Source: Cladochytrium replicatum (taxonomy: Eukaryota; Chytridiomycota; Chytridiomycetes; Cladochytriales; Cladochytriaceae). From it: a stretch of DNA of 64,000 bases. The position numbers and the translations under genes were made by a program. The notes beneath the pieces are model-generated. The model worked only from the letters and a program-made list of their open reading frames with translations, searched no databases and was not told where the DNA came from. Where the stretch lies: positions 248,001 through 312,000 of the forward strand of contig JAHLKD010000008.1 in assembly GCA_025526935.1 (NCBI GenBank). Direction: 5' to 3'. Shown in pieces: positions 49,647 through 59,923 of this stretch (positions are counted from its first letter, which is position 1; each line of letters begins with the position of its first letter).

Positions 49647-50415
49647 TTTTAGGATTTTTGGCTGCACTGTCTGGGTTCCTGTACCACCTCCAGCTCGAAC
49701 AAAAACCTCCTCAGTTCGCTCATTAGCCATCTACATCGGAGCGAATACACCAAAAATTATCAAGGCCCTCGACCCATATACAGGCTATGTGTTCACTGCT
49801 CGCTTTGCTGATTGTGTTTTTGACAAATCTTCTTTCCCAGAACTACATCCCTACCTAAGACCGCAACTACCATCATCTTCACCTCTGACAGTATTCCCAA
49901 TCGATAACTGGCCCTCTCAGATCCCTTTCCCTCACCCGAACCCAGCAAACCGCGAATCTCTCACTCAACGTGCGATCGCTGCTGCTGAACCACCCACAAT
50001 CATTCAGGCACCCTCATCACGAAAACAACAACGCCCCAGTAAATCAACATCAGATGCACCACCAGACAGTACACCAACACCAGCGAACGTCCCTATTGTT
50101 CGACGCGCACCAGGTGGTCAGCCTAAACACCTTCGACAACAACAACCCAACCAACCACCCCAACAACCTCGCAAACAAAACACTACTCCATCACCTACTT
50201 GCCACGTCAACAACACACGCAAAAAGACCTATCATATTAATAGGCCAAAAACATCTCATGTGCAACCTGAAAGTGACAATGACAATGGGGACACCACTGT
50301 GGTAGTGGAAAACAGACCCTCTGGCACCACTGTGGTAGTGGATAATGCCGGCGCCACCGTGGGAGTGGGTAACGCCTCAAACTGTGAAAGTCACAGCGCT
50401 CAAACTGGTATGTAA
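49647..50415 (+). pseudogene. Copia integrase C-terminal and linker region
   Basis: Pieces such as FGCTVWVPVPPPARTKTS (~49660) and IYIGANTPKIIKALDPYTG then RFADCVFDKSSFP are the copia integrase C-terminal domain. A Pro/Gln/Thr-rich linker follows, with an imperfect short repeat (GNTTVVV-like) near 50290-50370. Confidence 0.65.
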
Positions 50416-50803
50416 GCAGCATCTTGATGGAGTTGTGGAGTTGGGAAAACGTTCATTGGTAAATCCATGTTCAAAGGCCCTCCGTCTCGCTTTCTGACAG
50501 TTGTTTGCTAGCTAGGTCCTTACTCTTTGTGGTGTATGTTTGGAAGTCCGGCATATCACTCAACAGCTGGATTCGATGCTTTTCTCTATCTTTATTAGTC
50601 TTCACTATTTTTTTTAACATCTTTCAAATCCCAAATCCCAATCACTCACTATCCACTTACTACATTCAGGGACTTCATCAACTAAACCTCGAATCAAACT
50701 TGTTCTCAAACCTCCTACCAACAACGAGGTCCTCTTCAGTAACATCACCGTCACCCCTTCCCTTGTAGACAATGCATTCGCTTTTACCACGTACTAAACC
50801 ATC

Positions 50804-51674
50804 ATGGCTACAGACAACACTTCAAGAAACTCCAAATCAAAGAAGCAACAACCTTCCAACTCACAATATCGACCAGACCCCATCACGCTGGAAGAAGCCA
50901 AAGCTTCACCTGACTGGCCCCAATGGCAACCTGCGATGAAAGAAGAATTACTGGTCTCTTGAAACGACAAGTTGGAGGCCCTGTACAGGAAGTACCAACC
51001 CACAAACTACTTGTGGACCACAAATGGGTTTTTGTTACAAACAAGATTCTTGAGTGAAACATTATTAGGTTTAAGGCACGCCTTGTAGCAAAAGGATTCA
51101 ATCAAGGACCTGGATTTGAATACTCAGATACCTATTCCCCTGTTATGGATTCTACTACCTACCGTATTATCCCTGCACTAAGTGTTATATTTAACGTCGA
51201 AGTTCATATTATGGACGTTGTACTTGCTTATCTCTATGAACACACTGACTGCGAGATCTACATGAAGGTTCCTGAAGGCCTATCTTACGAAGGTCTCTAT
51301 GACAACCCTGGAATCCGTCTTCTTAAAGCCCTCTATGGTCTTAAACAATCTGGGCGATGCTGGTTCGAACAACTTGCAAAGTCCCTCGATTCTCGAGATT
51401 ATCTCTCTATGAAAATGGGCCTCCTATTTATTATAAGGCCTTTGCTGATGGATGGGTTATTATCGGAATCTCTGTAGACGACCTAAGGATTATGGGAACT
51501 CCTGAAGCTATTCGACTAACCAAAACACTTCTCAAATCTGAATTTGAAATGAAAGACCTTGGATTAGCTCAATCATGCATTGGATTAGAATTCCTTCGTA
51601 CTCCCAATGGTCTCTTTGTCCACCAACAGGCTTACACTAAGAAAATTCTTGACAGATTTGGTATGTCTGACTGA
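50804..51674 (+). pseudogene. Copia reverse transcriptase, interrupted by stops
   Basis: ITLEEAKASPDWPQWQPAMK then a TGA (~50960), VDHKWVFVTNKILE, a second TGA (~51056), then KARLVAKGFNQGPGFEYSDT, YEHTDCEIYMKVPEG and LYGLKQSGRCWFEQL. The catalytic block is GISVDDLRIM (usual YVDD, here SVDD), followed by YTKKILDRFGMSD and a stop. Confidence 0.85.
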
Positions 51675-52456
51675 AATGATACTACACTCATCCCACTTGA
51701 CGTCAGACAAATTGAACCCCCGAACGACAAATATGGTCCTCTCCGCGAAGGAGAAGACATTCTTTCACCCAGTTATCCTTACATGAGCTTAATTGGATCT
51801 TTAATTTACCTTGCTAACAAAAGTAGATCTGACATCGCATTTGCAGTACACCTTCTAGCTCGCCACAGCCAAGCCCCTACTATGAGACACTGGGAAGGAG
51901 GTAAAATGATTCTAAAAAATCTAAAACAGACTATGAACTATGGGCTCTACTTTGATCGAACAAAACCCGCTTCGATTGTTGCCTATGCCGATGCCTCATT
52001 CATGTCTGACTACTCCTCTGGTAAAGCTCAAACTGGATACGCACTAACCTGCTGTGGCGCAGCTATCTCCTGGCGATCAACGAAACAGGATATGCCTACC
52101 ACCTCTACTATGCACTCAGGAATTCTTGCTCTCTGGGACACAGCTAAGGAAATTATCTGGATCCGAGAACTTCTCACAGCTATACTTACAGACTTACGAT
52201 TACCTCTTACGATCCTCAATGGACCGACTACTATCTATGAAGACAACGCTGCTTGTGTGTTTCCCAAATTAAATCAGGTTACATTCGCACTGACCTTAAC
52301 AAACATGTAGATTCAAAAGTCTTTGCCACTGCCCATCACGACGGTACTGATCTATGTGTCACCAAAATCTCCTCTTCAGAGAACATGGCCGACTTACTCA
52401 CCAAAACTCTCGGCCGTATTCAGTTTACCAAACACCACGATTCCCTCGGTCTCTGA
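51675..52456 (+). pseudogene. Copia reverse-transcriptase connection and RNase H
   Basis: MSLIGSLIYLANKSRSDIAF then AVHLLARHSQAP, VAYADASFMSDYSSGKAQTG, CGAAISWRSTKQ, EIIWIRELL and IYEDNAACV. After a shift it ends DLNKHVDSKVF ... SENMADLLTKTLGR and a stop at 52456. This is the normal C-terminal order of copia pol. Confidence 0.85.
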
Positions 52457-52727
52457 TCTGTTTCAGATATTCGTTCTATGACATCCTAGTCCAAAGGGGG
52501 AGTCTCTATGCGCTAAATATCACGAGTTGGTCAACAATGTCGATTTGAGGGGGAGAGAGCCAATATTCATTTTATTCTATGGTTGGGCTTTAGTTCTTTT
52601 GTGGCAAAAGACAATAATCTTTCTTCCATTTCTTTTCGCTCTATGATTCTTCGTCGCCAATATATATTTCCTAGAGCACTATGTTTAGTTTTATTTCTCT
52701 ATGCTTTTACATTTGTTCAGTGAGGAG

Positions 52728-52822
52728 TGTCAAACGTGCACTCTACACAAATGTGCCGTCCTGCCGTAAATCAATACACACGTGACCACATTCCTCTCCA
52801 CAACAGAGCTAGTAGACTCACA
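52728..52822 (+). repeat. Right 95-bp LTR of copia element
   Basis: Same length and ends as the left copy. Followed by target duplication AAACG (52823-52827). Confidence 0.9.
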
Positions 52823-53011
52823 AAACGTGAGTGATGTGGCACATCGACATGTTGGTACAACCTTTGGTTGAAAAAAGCACCAAAAAAACGTTGTGTGATA
52901 GTCCTTTGCGTAGAGCCGTGTGACTGTTTTAAACCTTACAGGTTTTGTGTATTGATGTTCAAAACGAAGCATCCATTGCTATAATAAAAAATCTTTGGAA
53001 TCTGAATATCC

Positions 53012-53860
53012 TCATTCCATGTCCTTAGGATCGACAGGGGGAACCTTCTCTCCACTGTCAACGATCTTGATCAAAGATTTCGGAGCTCCACTCCTGCTTC
53101 CATACTTTTCAATTTCCTGGACAATGGACTGCCCTTTCACCACCCTTCCAAAAACAACGTGGCGACCATCCAGCCAAGGGGTCTGATCGAACGTAATGAA
53201 GAACCTGGAGCAGATATGTTTTAAACACAATTGAAACAATAAAAAGGAAGGACGTACTGTGATCCATTGGTGTTCGGGCCAGCGTTCGCCATGGACAACA
53301 GGAAAGGCTTGTCGTGCTTCAGCTTGAAGTTCTCATCTGCGAATTTGTTGCCGTAGATTGATTTTCCGCCGGTACCGTTGTGGTTGGTGAAGTCACCGCC
53401 TTGAGCCATGAACCCATCGATCACGCGATGGAACACAGAGTTCTTGTAACCAAAGCCCTTTTCTCCAGTGCACAGTGCCCGGAAGTTCTCGGCGGTCTAG
53501 AGTACGAAGAGAAACCAATGAGCTCAATGCAACGGAGATGATCTATTTCCCACCTTTGGGACCACGTCAGCATCGAGCTGTTGAGCGGTAGCACAACAGG
53601 GATCAAAGAGGCAGCAAGCGATTTTCAGTATATTGCGTTCTTGAAACTTAAAATCAACACACCTGCATAACGATTTCCTTCGGTTCACCCCCATTGATGG
53701 AAACGTGGAAAAACACTTGCGGCTTGTCTGCGGGTTTTGTTGCGTAGCTACGTAGCGGAGCAGCAGCTGCAAGCAAAGCAGCGGCCGGAGTCAGCGGCAA
53801 GACAAAGCGAACTGGCGAGGTCTTTGCGCGATTCAACAAACGAGCGAAGTGTCGGCTCAT
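53012..53860 (-). CDS. Cyclophilin-type peptidyl-prolyl isomerase, probably mitochondrial
   Basis: Exons 53860-53663, 53577-53554 (24 nt), 53496-53258, 53204-53012; 217 aa, exact codon count. The N-terminal ~40 residues are rich in Arg, Ala and Ser without acids ([18 protein letters not shown] ...), a typical mitochondrial presequence with a probable processing region at LRSYATK. The cyclophilin core is complete: [34 protein letters not shown] (catalytic Arg), [35 protein letters not shown], and [14 protein letters not shown] with the cyclosporin-binding Trp. It catalyses cis-trans isomerisation of Xaa-Pro bonds, presumably in the matrix. It is the nearest gene to the copia element (190 bp from its right end) and appears unaffected. 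Confidence 0.94.
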
Positions 53861-54026
53861 TGTTTCTGGAGATAGGGCTTAGCAATGTTGATGTTGGAAG
53901 TTATGTTAAAAAATAGCAAAAACATAACCAGAAATAATCTTTGTGATGGTCATGAGAATAGTTACAACTCTGAAAGACGAAAAAAAATTGGCCTGGGTAT
54001 CCTGCAATAATCAAGATCTCCGATCT
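53861..54026. other. Short spacer, upstream of cyclophilin
   Basis: 166 bp between the cyclophilin start and the end of the 7TM-protein gene on the same strand. Nothing recognised. Confidence 0.3.
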
Positions 54027-54896
54027 TTAAACCACAACACGACCTGGTGGTGCTGCGTGGTCACAAATTGGAACGGAGTCCATAATGACAGGTGTTTCCG
54101 CATTTGAATGTTCTCCAATCTTTGAGGCAAGGTATGGTATGGATATCATCACATGGTTGATGCACAGGTCGAGCGCTGAGGTCATTGATGCCCAATCTCC
54201 TGCCGGTGTCGACACGGTCGCATTAAAGAGAACCGTGCTGATAATAGCAACCGCATTTGTGATAAAGATCATCCATGCGATTCTCGGTGGTTTCTGAGTC
54301 TTCCGAGTAGGTTGGATCAGCCAAGGAGTTGGAGGAGGGGGAACAGTGGTTGAGGTGGCAGGATCGGGTATTGCTCCGAGTATTCGAACGAGAGGGATCA
54401 GGAACAGTGCCAGCAAATAGACAGATATGACGAATGTGAGAATAGCTGGTATGAGAGCGGAAAGGGGAGGGTGATACACTGTGCACTTCCCGTCGATTAT
54501 TGCAACCTTGTTGTTGTTGATGTAAGCCGGAATCGCTGCCACGAATGCCACAAGAAGCACAACAGCCGGGATGAGTTTCTTGTTCTCCCACCCGTAGACT
54601 TCCCAATATCGAGAAATGAAGAATGCGTAGAGAACGGTATGGCAACCGAAGTAGAATATAATGGAAAGCACCTCGTAAAGCCCGCAATTTCCGTTTGTAC
54701 CGTCAATCTGGAGGAACTTGATAACGTAGTACAGGATGTTGAGAATGGCAACAACATAGATCTGACGGATGGAATGGTTTCGCGCACCCCATAGCTTCTC
54801 ACGACCGCACTTTATGTGGAACCACACATGCATGGCAATCGTGAGCCCTGTTGCGATTCCACATCCCGAAAGAAGTCCAATTCTGTTCTGGGACAT
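54027..54896 (-). CDS. Seven-transmembrane, receptor-like protein of unknown family
   Basis: Single-exon frame of 289 aa starting at the ATG at 54896 (MSQNRIGLLSGCG). By eye there are seven hydrophobic helices: LLSGCGIATGLTIAMHVWF, IYVVAILNILYYVIKFL, VLSIIFYFGCHTVLYAFF, LIPAVVLLVAFVAAIPAYI, ALIPAILTFVISVYLLALFL, IAWMIFITNAVAIISTVLF and DLCINHVMISIPYLASKIG. Loops contain several Cys (NCGLYE, GKCTVY), and the C-terminus is short and polar. The layout suggests a G-protein-coupled-receptor-like or other 7TM membrane protein, but no named GPCR signature (DRY, NPxxY) is present. A 5' exon is possible because the upstream frame (VVVALTYEIVGG) is also open and hydrophobic, but it could not be joined in phase. 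Confidence 0.6.
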   Translation of the reverse strand: MSQNRIGLLSGCGIATGLTIAMHVWFHIKCGREKLWGARNHSIRQIYVVAILNILYYVIKFLQIDGTNGNCGLYEVLSIIFYFGCHTVLYAFFISRYWEVYGWENKKLIPAVVLLVAFVAAIPAYINNNKVAIIDGKCTVYHPPLSALIPAILTFVISVYLLALFLIPLVRILGAIPDPATSTTVPPPPTPWLIQPTRKTQKPPRIAWMIFITNAVAIISTVLFNATVSTPAGDWASMTSALDLCINHVMISIPYLASKIGEHSNAETPVIMDSVPICDHAAPPGRVVV

Positions 54897-55233
54897 ACGC
54901 TTGTCTGGCTGTTAATTGTTGATACATGAGGCACAACTTCAGACTTTGGTGACACATACCACTTTCCACCCACAATTTCATACGTCAACGCAACCACAAC
55001 ATATGTCCGGGAAAGTCCTACAAAATAATAGTGTGTGGATTCTGGATATGGTTGTTGGGGATACATCTACGCCCCTCGAAAAATTTCGGGCTCAATCAAT
55101 ACCGCGTGGTCGAATAGGTTTCAGTGCTTTGTAATGATGTCCATAAAGCACAAACGATATAAGAACTCTTAGGAGATCCAAAATTTGCGGCGAACAAACG
55201 CTCGTTCAACAATTTTCACCAACAACATTGCGA
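54897..55233. other. Spacer, possible 5' part of the 7TM gene
   Basis: Contains the open minus-strand stretch noted for the 7TM gene (to ~55066) and the 3' untranslated region of transaldolase. Nothing else recognised. Confidence 0.3.
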
Positions 55234-56644
55234 TTACGCCAGACGGTTGCGAAGGAGATCTTCAAGCTTCTGACCGTCCTCAGCGAACTTGCGAATACCC
55301 TCGCTAAGCTTCTCAGTAGCCTATATAAAGCAGATCGCCGCTCAGAGTTTATCTGGTGGACATATATGTTGACATACCATTGCGTCCTCATTCAAGTCCC
55401 AACGGAACTTCTTCTCGTCGTAAGACACCTTCTCCAAGTTGAGAGAAAGAGCCTTCTCGCTGGAAAGCCTGGCCTCGAGGTCGGTGGGGCTGTTCTTCAG
55501 CTCCTCCAAGAGCGCAGGCGAGATGGTCAAGAAGTCGCAACCCGTGAGCTCCTCGATTTCACCGACGTTACGGAAGGAAGCTCCCATCACGATGGTGTTG
55601 TAGCCGTGGCGCTTGTAGTAGTTGTAGATGCGCTGGACGGAGACGACACCTGGGTCCTCAGCGGCGGTGTAGCTCTTGCCAGTTGACTTCTTGTACCAGT
55701 CCAAGATACGTCCAACAAAGGGAGAGATCAAGGTTATCTTTGCCTCAGCGCAAGCAACAGCCTAAGAATGGATGACAAAATCGGTAATCCCAATACAAAA
55801 AGAATTAATGCCACTTCTTACCTGAGGGAAGCTGAAAAGAAGGGTCAAGTTGCAGTGAATGTCGTAGTGAGCCTCAAGTTCCTTAGCAGCCTGGATACCC
55901 TCCCAAGTCGAAGCAATCTTAATGAGGACGCGGTCCTTGTGCACACCAACTTCCTCATATAGAGCAATCAAGCGCTTAGCCTTGGCGATGGTGGCCTCAC
56001 GGTCGAACGACAAGCTGCACTTGATGAATGTCCATGCCTTCAATAGAATGTGAAATCCTTACCGCGCATCAACTTCGGTCGAGACACGTCCAGGGACAAT
56101 CGCAAGAATTTCCTTCCCGAAGTTAACCAGCTGGAACACGTTATAAGCACATACAAGGATCAAACATTGCAACTTTGCTTACCAAACGGTCCAAAGCCCA
56201 CTCGAGCTGCTCGCTCTTGTCACTTGTTGAGAAAGATCAGTCGCCCGACCATAAGCGATGACATTCAAACTTACGAGGACTTGGCCTTTCCGTAAGCAAC
56301 GGCATCGTCGATCAAACGCTGGTAGACTGGCTTCACAGCGGCCGCGAGGATCAACGAGGGGTTGGTTGTGGCATCCTGTGGCTTGTAAGCGGCAATGGCT
56401 GTCATGGAGTGAGAGAAACAGCACGAGCCAGTTGGGATGTGCGAGATGCGTGTTGTCATCTCATGAGCTCACCTTCAAAGTCTCCAGTGTCGGAAACAAC
56501 GGTGGTGTATCTAAGAAAGGCGGAAGATTCAGATCCTGTTGCAATGAACAAAGTGTTCCGAAATTATGGCGAAAGGTATGGATGCTACTCCACAATGAAA
56601 AAGAGGAGCTGTGCTTACTTTTTGAGGGACTCGAGGGCGCTCAT
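55234..56644 (-). CDS. TAL1: Transaldolase
   Basis: Eight exons: 56644-56619, 56510-56473, 56398-56275, 56223-56184, 56130-56063, 56014-55822, 55761-55378, 55320-55234; 319 aa, exact codon count and standard length. It transfers a dihydroxyacetone unit in the non-oxidative pentose phosphate pathway (cytosol). Signatures: [61 protein letters not shown] (Schiff-base Lys), [52 protein letters not shown] then DFLTISP. It is the most finely split gene per length in the window. The downstream exon ends EDLLRNRLA. Start chosen because it matches the family opening exactly. Confidence 0.97.
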
Positions 56645-57138
56645 GGTGTGTTTCTGTTGAGGTCAGAAGGTGAGAGTTTGTGCTGCGTTCGAGAGATTTG
56701 AATACAGGAGCGACGCCACACTTGAATAGCACCACTCATTTTGAGGGGAAGTATGGATGTCAAAGGGTTAGAACATCAGGTGCGGCTCGTAAGTGTTTAT
56801 CCGAGCTAGTTAATCTGATCTGTTGCGAACATTTTCAGCTTCACGAAACGCGGGTACTGCTTTCTGAACTTGAATCATTGCCAAAAGGAAGCGTGAGTTG
56901 ACCAGACTACTTAAAAAGCCGGCACACACTAATAATGCTTACTTCAGCGGGTATATGTGGCTCCTCAACCACCAGGGTCGCCAGGATCCATATACCATCC
57001 AACAGCTCTGTTCTTGAAAGAAACAACCACAGTTAAAATGGACGTTCGTGCTAAAGAAGCCCAACTATCTGCTTCATTGGAGTCGTTGAAATCTCAACCA
57101 TCAATTTCAAGAAAATAGATCCAGAACACTGTTATTGA
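56645..57138. other. Spacer between transaldolase and ECH1
   Basis: About 490 bp containing the transaldolase promoter and the ECH1 3' end. Both lie on the minus strand. No other feature recognised. Confidence 0.4.
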
Positions 57139-58494
57139 TCATAGCTTGCTAAAAACAGGCTTCTTCTTGGCGAGGCTTGCAGCAACAGCAATTCCAACAT
57201 CTTCTGTGTTGATCATTGCGGCGTTCCAAACAGCAGTGTAGCGAAGACCCTCTTCAACGCTGTGATCGCGCGAGTAGTTCAGGAGGTGCCTGAGAAGTTC
57301 TTGTCAGTCAAGCCTCCACAAGTTTGTTAATAACTTACTTTGTGCCAAGTGTGGCAATGGGGGACTTTGATGCAATGAGCTCTGCGGTTTTCAATGCCTC
57401 GGCTTCAGGAATGTCCGATGTGAGCAGGCGCTTTGTACAGCCAGAATAAGAATTACCAATGAGATCTGCTTTGGTGTCCAGCACACGACTAACAAGCCCA
57501 GCGGACAGGGCCTCCTGTGCCGGGAAGAACCGCGCTGTCAGCGCCCATTCACGGACAATCGAGTGGTTGCCAACAATCTTTGGAAGGCGCTGCAAAGTTC
57601 CCAAATCGGCGGCGATACCAATGTCCACTTCCTGATTCAAATATTCAGCGATTTCAATCCAAAATCACACCTTTGCACACACACCTTTACAGTGAAAGTA
57701 CTGTCCTTCGTGCAATATCTGATATCGCAAGCAGAGATAAGATCAATACCTATTTGTTTATCAGTTAAGGACGAAATACATCACCAAGTGATTCTGATCT
57801 TACCTCCTCCAACGCAAGCACCATGCACCGCAACAATCACAGGACGGTCGCACGACTCGATACCTTTGGAGAAGTGGAGATTAGAAGTGTCTCCGGGTTG
57901 CACGATTATAAAAAGTACGATTGAAAGCGTCTTGCATTGTTTTCAATTTCACGGCAAATCCAACGGCTCCACGCGCTACGTCATTGGCTGATGTATCCAG
58001 TTGCTCCTTCTAAGTGCCATGTGAGTAGATGAACTTCAGAAATCGTTAAACTTGCATCGGTAAGATCGAGCCCGGCGGTGAAGTGCCGGCTCTCACCGCC
58101 TGAAAGTACCACGGCTCGGACGTTTGGGTCCAACTGAATGGATGCAAAACACGTCGACATGTCCGACCAGAACTGACTATGCATAAACCGCATGAGGATA
58201 AAACAAGTTGAGTGAAGAAGTAACGAACGTGTTCATAGAGTTAAGCTGGCGAGGACGATTGAGTTCAACATGGAGAACGTGTTCCGATGCCTGTCGCAAA
58301 TGGATAAAACGCTAGAACATTGAATGGGCAGATATGACAGATATGACACTTACGAAAGAGACTCGGATAGTCTGCAATCCTGAGTAAGTTTGGGTCTGCA
58401 TTGGCGCAACTGGGCTACTTTTGGTTGAAATTGTTGTGTGTGACCCTGGTGTCCCGGGCACGTGTGCAAGTGCAAGTGCGCCAAACAACCTCAT
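57139..58494 (-). CDS. ECH1: Delta(3,5)-delta(2,4)-dienoyl-CoA isomerase, peroxisomal (and possibly mitochondrial)
   Basis: Eight exons: 58494-58354, 58311-58229, 58176-58052, 57987-57919, 57863-57804, 57749-57685, 57631-57339, 57289-57139; 328 aa, exact codon count. Crotonase fold: HVLHVELNRPRQLNSMN, VRAVVLSGGESRHFTAGLDL, CDRPVIVAVHGACVGGGIDL (oxyanion-hole glycines), TVKEVDIGIAADLGTLQRLP, AGLVSRV, ASKSPIAT and NYSRDHSVEEGLRY. The conserved acids in EVDIGIAAD fit ECH1, which isomerises dienoyl-CoAs during beta-oxidation of unsaturated fatty acids. The C-terminus is PVFSKL, a canonical PTS1. The first ~45 residues form a separate, mostly acid-free extension (MRLFGALALAHVPG...) that could act as a mitochondrial presequence, as in mammalian ECH1. 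Confidence 0.92.
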
Positions 58495-58660
58495 AAAATA
58501 GTTACGTCTGCACAGCTCGCTCCTGTGGGTGAAGATTGGCAGAAACCCTCTGTCCACCCACCAAATTAAACTAAAAATACACTCGCTTCGTTCGCTCTCA
58601 TTTTTCTAACTTGCATTTCCCGAACTACACCACCAAGCCACCAGCTGTCCCTCCGTGTCA

Positions 58661-59923
58661 ATGTCCGCTATACTCCAGCAAACCATCGACACTTCCGGTG
58701 TCCCAGCGAAGATCTTCGCAGAAATCGATTCTTTGGTCAACAAGCTGGCAGAATCTGCTGCTGAAGATACGTCAACGGGGAGCTGCGCTAGCCATACAGC
58801 CGTTGAGAAGGTCGATTCAGCAAAGGAGCTCCCAACCTCCGGTGCCGTTCCTGAATGTCCTGACAATGCCGACGCGCAAATTCGTGTTCCCGACATTGTT
58901 CATTCCGAGAAGCCTCCTTTGCAGAACACCACGAGCAGCAGCAATGACTACGTTCCAGGTGTCACATCGAGCGAGTTCGATTCTGCGTCTGTGGTCGTCA
59001 AAAGTGGCACATCAGTCATATATCTCACCGATTCAGAGATGTCGAGCACCGACCTGATTTCTGATCAAGATGTTGGAACTACAGGACCTGACGAACTCAT
59101 TGCCGAAGGCAGAAGCGACCTTGCTGTCGTTCCTGATGTCGGAGACTCGAAAGGGACTGAACATGACTCGCTCGTAGCAACAGATAGCCAGGTTTCCTTG
59201 ATCAGCAAGAGCGAAATTAAAGGGAACAAGATCCTGGAACGCCTCATGGTTCGTGATGAGGGCTACGAAGGAGATATCGAAGGCGCGTCATCTGCGAGAG
59301 AAGACTCAAGTGCAGTTGAAGATGAACCGGATACCGAGCCAAGCTTACGTCAGAGCGGTTTGAGATTCCGCGGACGGCGGCGCGGTCACGACGAAGGAGA
59401 AGAAGCGGATGAAAACGATTCGGACGAATACGTCGAGGACGGAAGCGGCGTCATGGTCACTACTGAAGTGCTCGAAGTATCATTTGAAGACAAGGAAGGG
59501 GATGAGGGAGAGATTGGAATGATGGAAGTGATGGATGGTGAGAATGACGAAGACCTCGAATTTGAGCCCGTCCAAGAGGGAGACCGCAAGCTAAACATAA
59601 TAGAGGAAGTCTGGGAATCCATCTTCACACCTGGAGTGAACGGACGAGTCCAATTCTTCTTCAATGTTTTCTTCTTTCTGCTCTTTGGAACTCTCATCTC
59701 AACGCTGGCTATGGTTGGAGAAACGATGCACGTTTCCATTCTACTCGGAGTGGCAATAGTGTTGTTTGTTTTGTTGCAGTGGTGAGTATTTCACTATCGA
59801 GTGAATACTTTTTAACTGACATTCGTATCCGCAAGGTTTTTCTCTGAGCTTGCAATGGCAGATGCTGAGAACCAGCAGCCTGTTGAGGAAGAAGAGGAAG
59901 CACCCATTATTAAGGACGAATAG
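58661..59923 (+). CDS. Protein with C-terminal Pkr1 (V-ATPase assembly) domain and long acidic N-terminus
   Basis: Exons 58661-59781 and 59836-59923; 402 aa, exact codon count. The last ~95 residues match Pkr1: IIEEVWESIFTPGVNGRVQF, then two membrane helices (FFNVFFFLLFGTLISTLAMV and HVSILLGVAIVLFVLLQW) joined across the intron to FFSELAMADAE and an acidic end. Yeast Pkr1 is a ~120-aa ER protein needed for assembly of the V-ATPase V0 sector. Here ~305 disordered, Ser/Glu/Asp-rich residues precede it in one uninterrupted frame (an acidic run near DEGEEADENDSDEYVEDG). The divergent neighbour ECH1 starts only 166 bp away. Start is the ATG at 58661; an earlier codon in frame is GTG. The extension is read directly; its function is unknown. 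Confidence 0.83.

Larger units (their letters stand above)
47494..52822 (+). mobile_element. Ty1/copia LTR retrotransposon, 5329 bp, structurally bounded but coding-dead
   Basis: Bounded by 95-bp LTRs (TGTCAAACG...GACTCACA) and a perfect 5-bp target duplication AAACG (47489-47493, 52823-52827). Internal order is gag, protease, integrase, reverse transcriptase, RNase H on the plus strand, the copia order. Gag and pol are split by several frameshifts and stops, and part of protease-integrase is deleted. LTRs differ at roughly 6-7 of 95 positions by eye, so insertion is not very recent. A polypurine tract AAAGGGGGAG lies at ~52493, well before the right LTR. Confidence 0.9.

Noticed and set aside
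50285-50375. Short tandem-like words GGCACCACTGTGGTAGTGG, considered as a CRISPR-like or minisatellite array
   Set aside because: Only three imperfect units without spacers, inside the copia linker coding region. It is simple coding repetition.
52492-52560. Purine tracts taken as the border of a longer right LTR of the copia element
   Set aside because: The left LTR has no matching sequence beyond 95 bp and the 5-bp target duplication fits the 95-bp borders.
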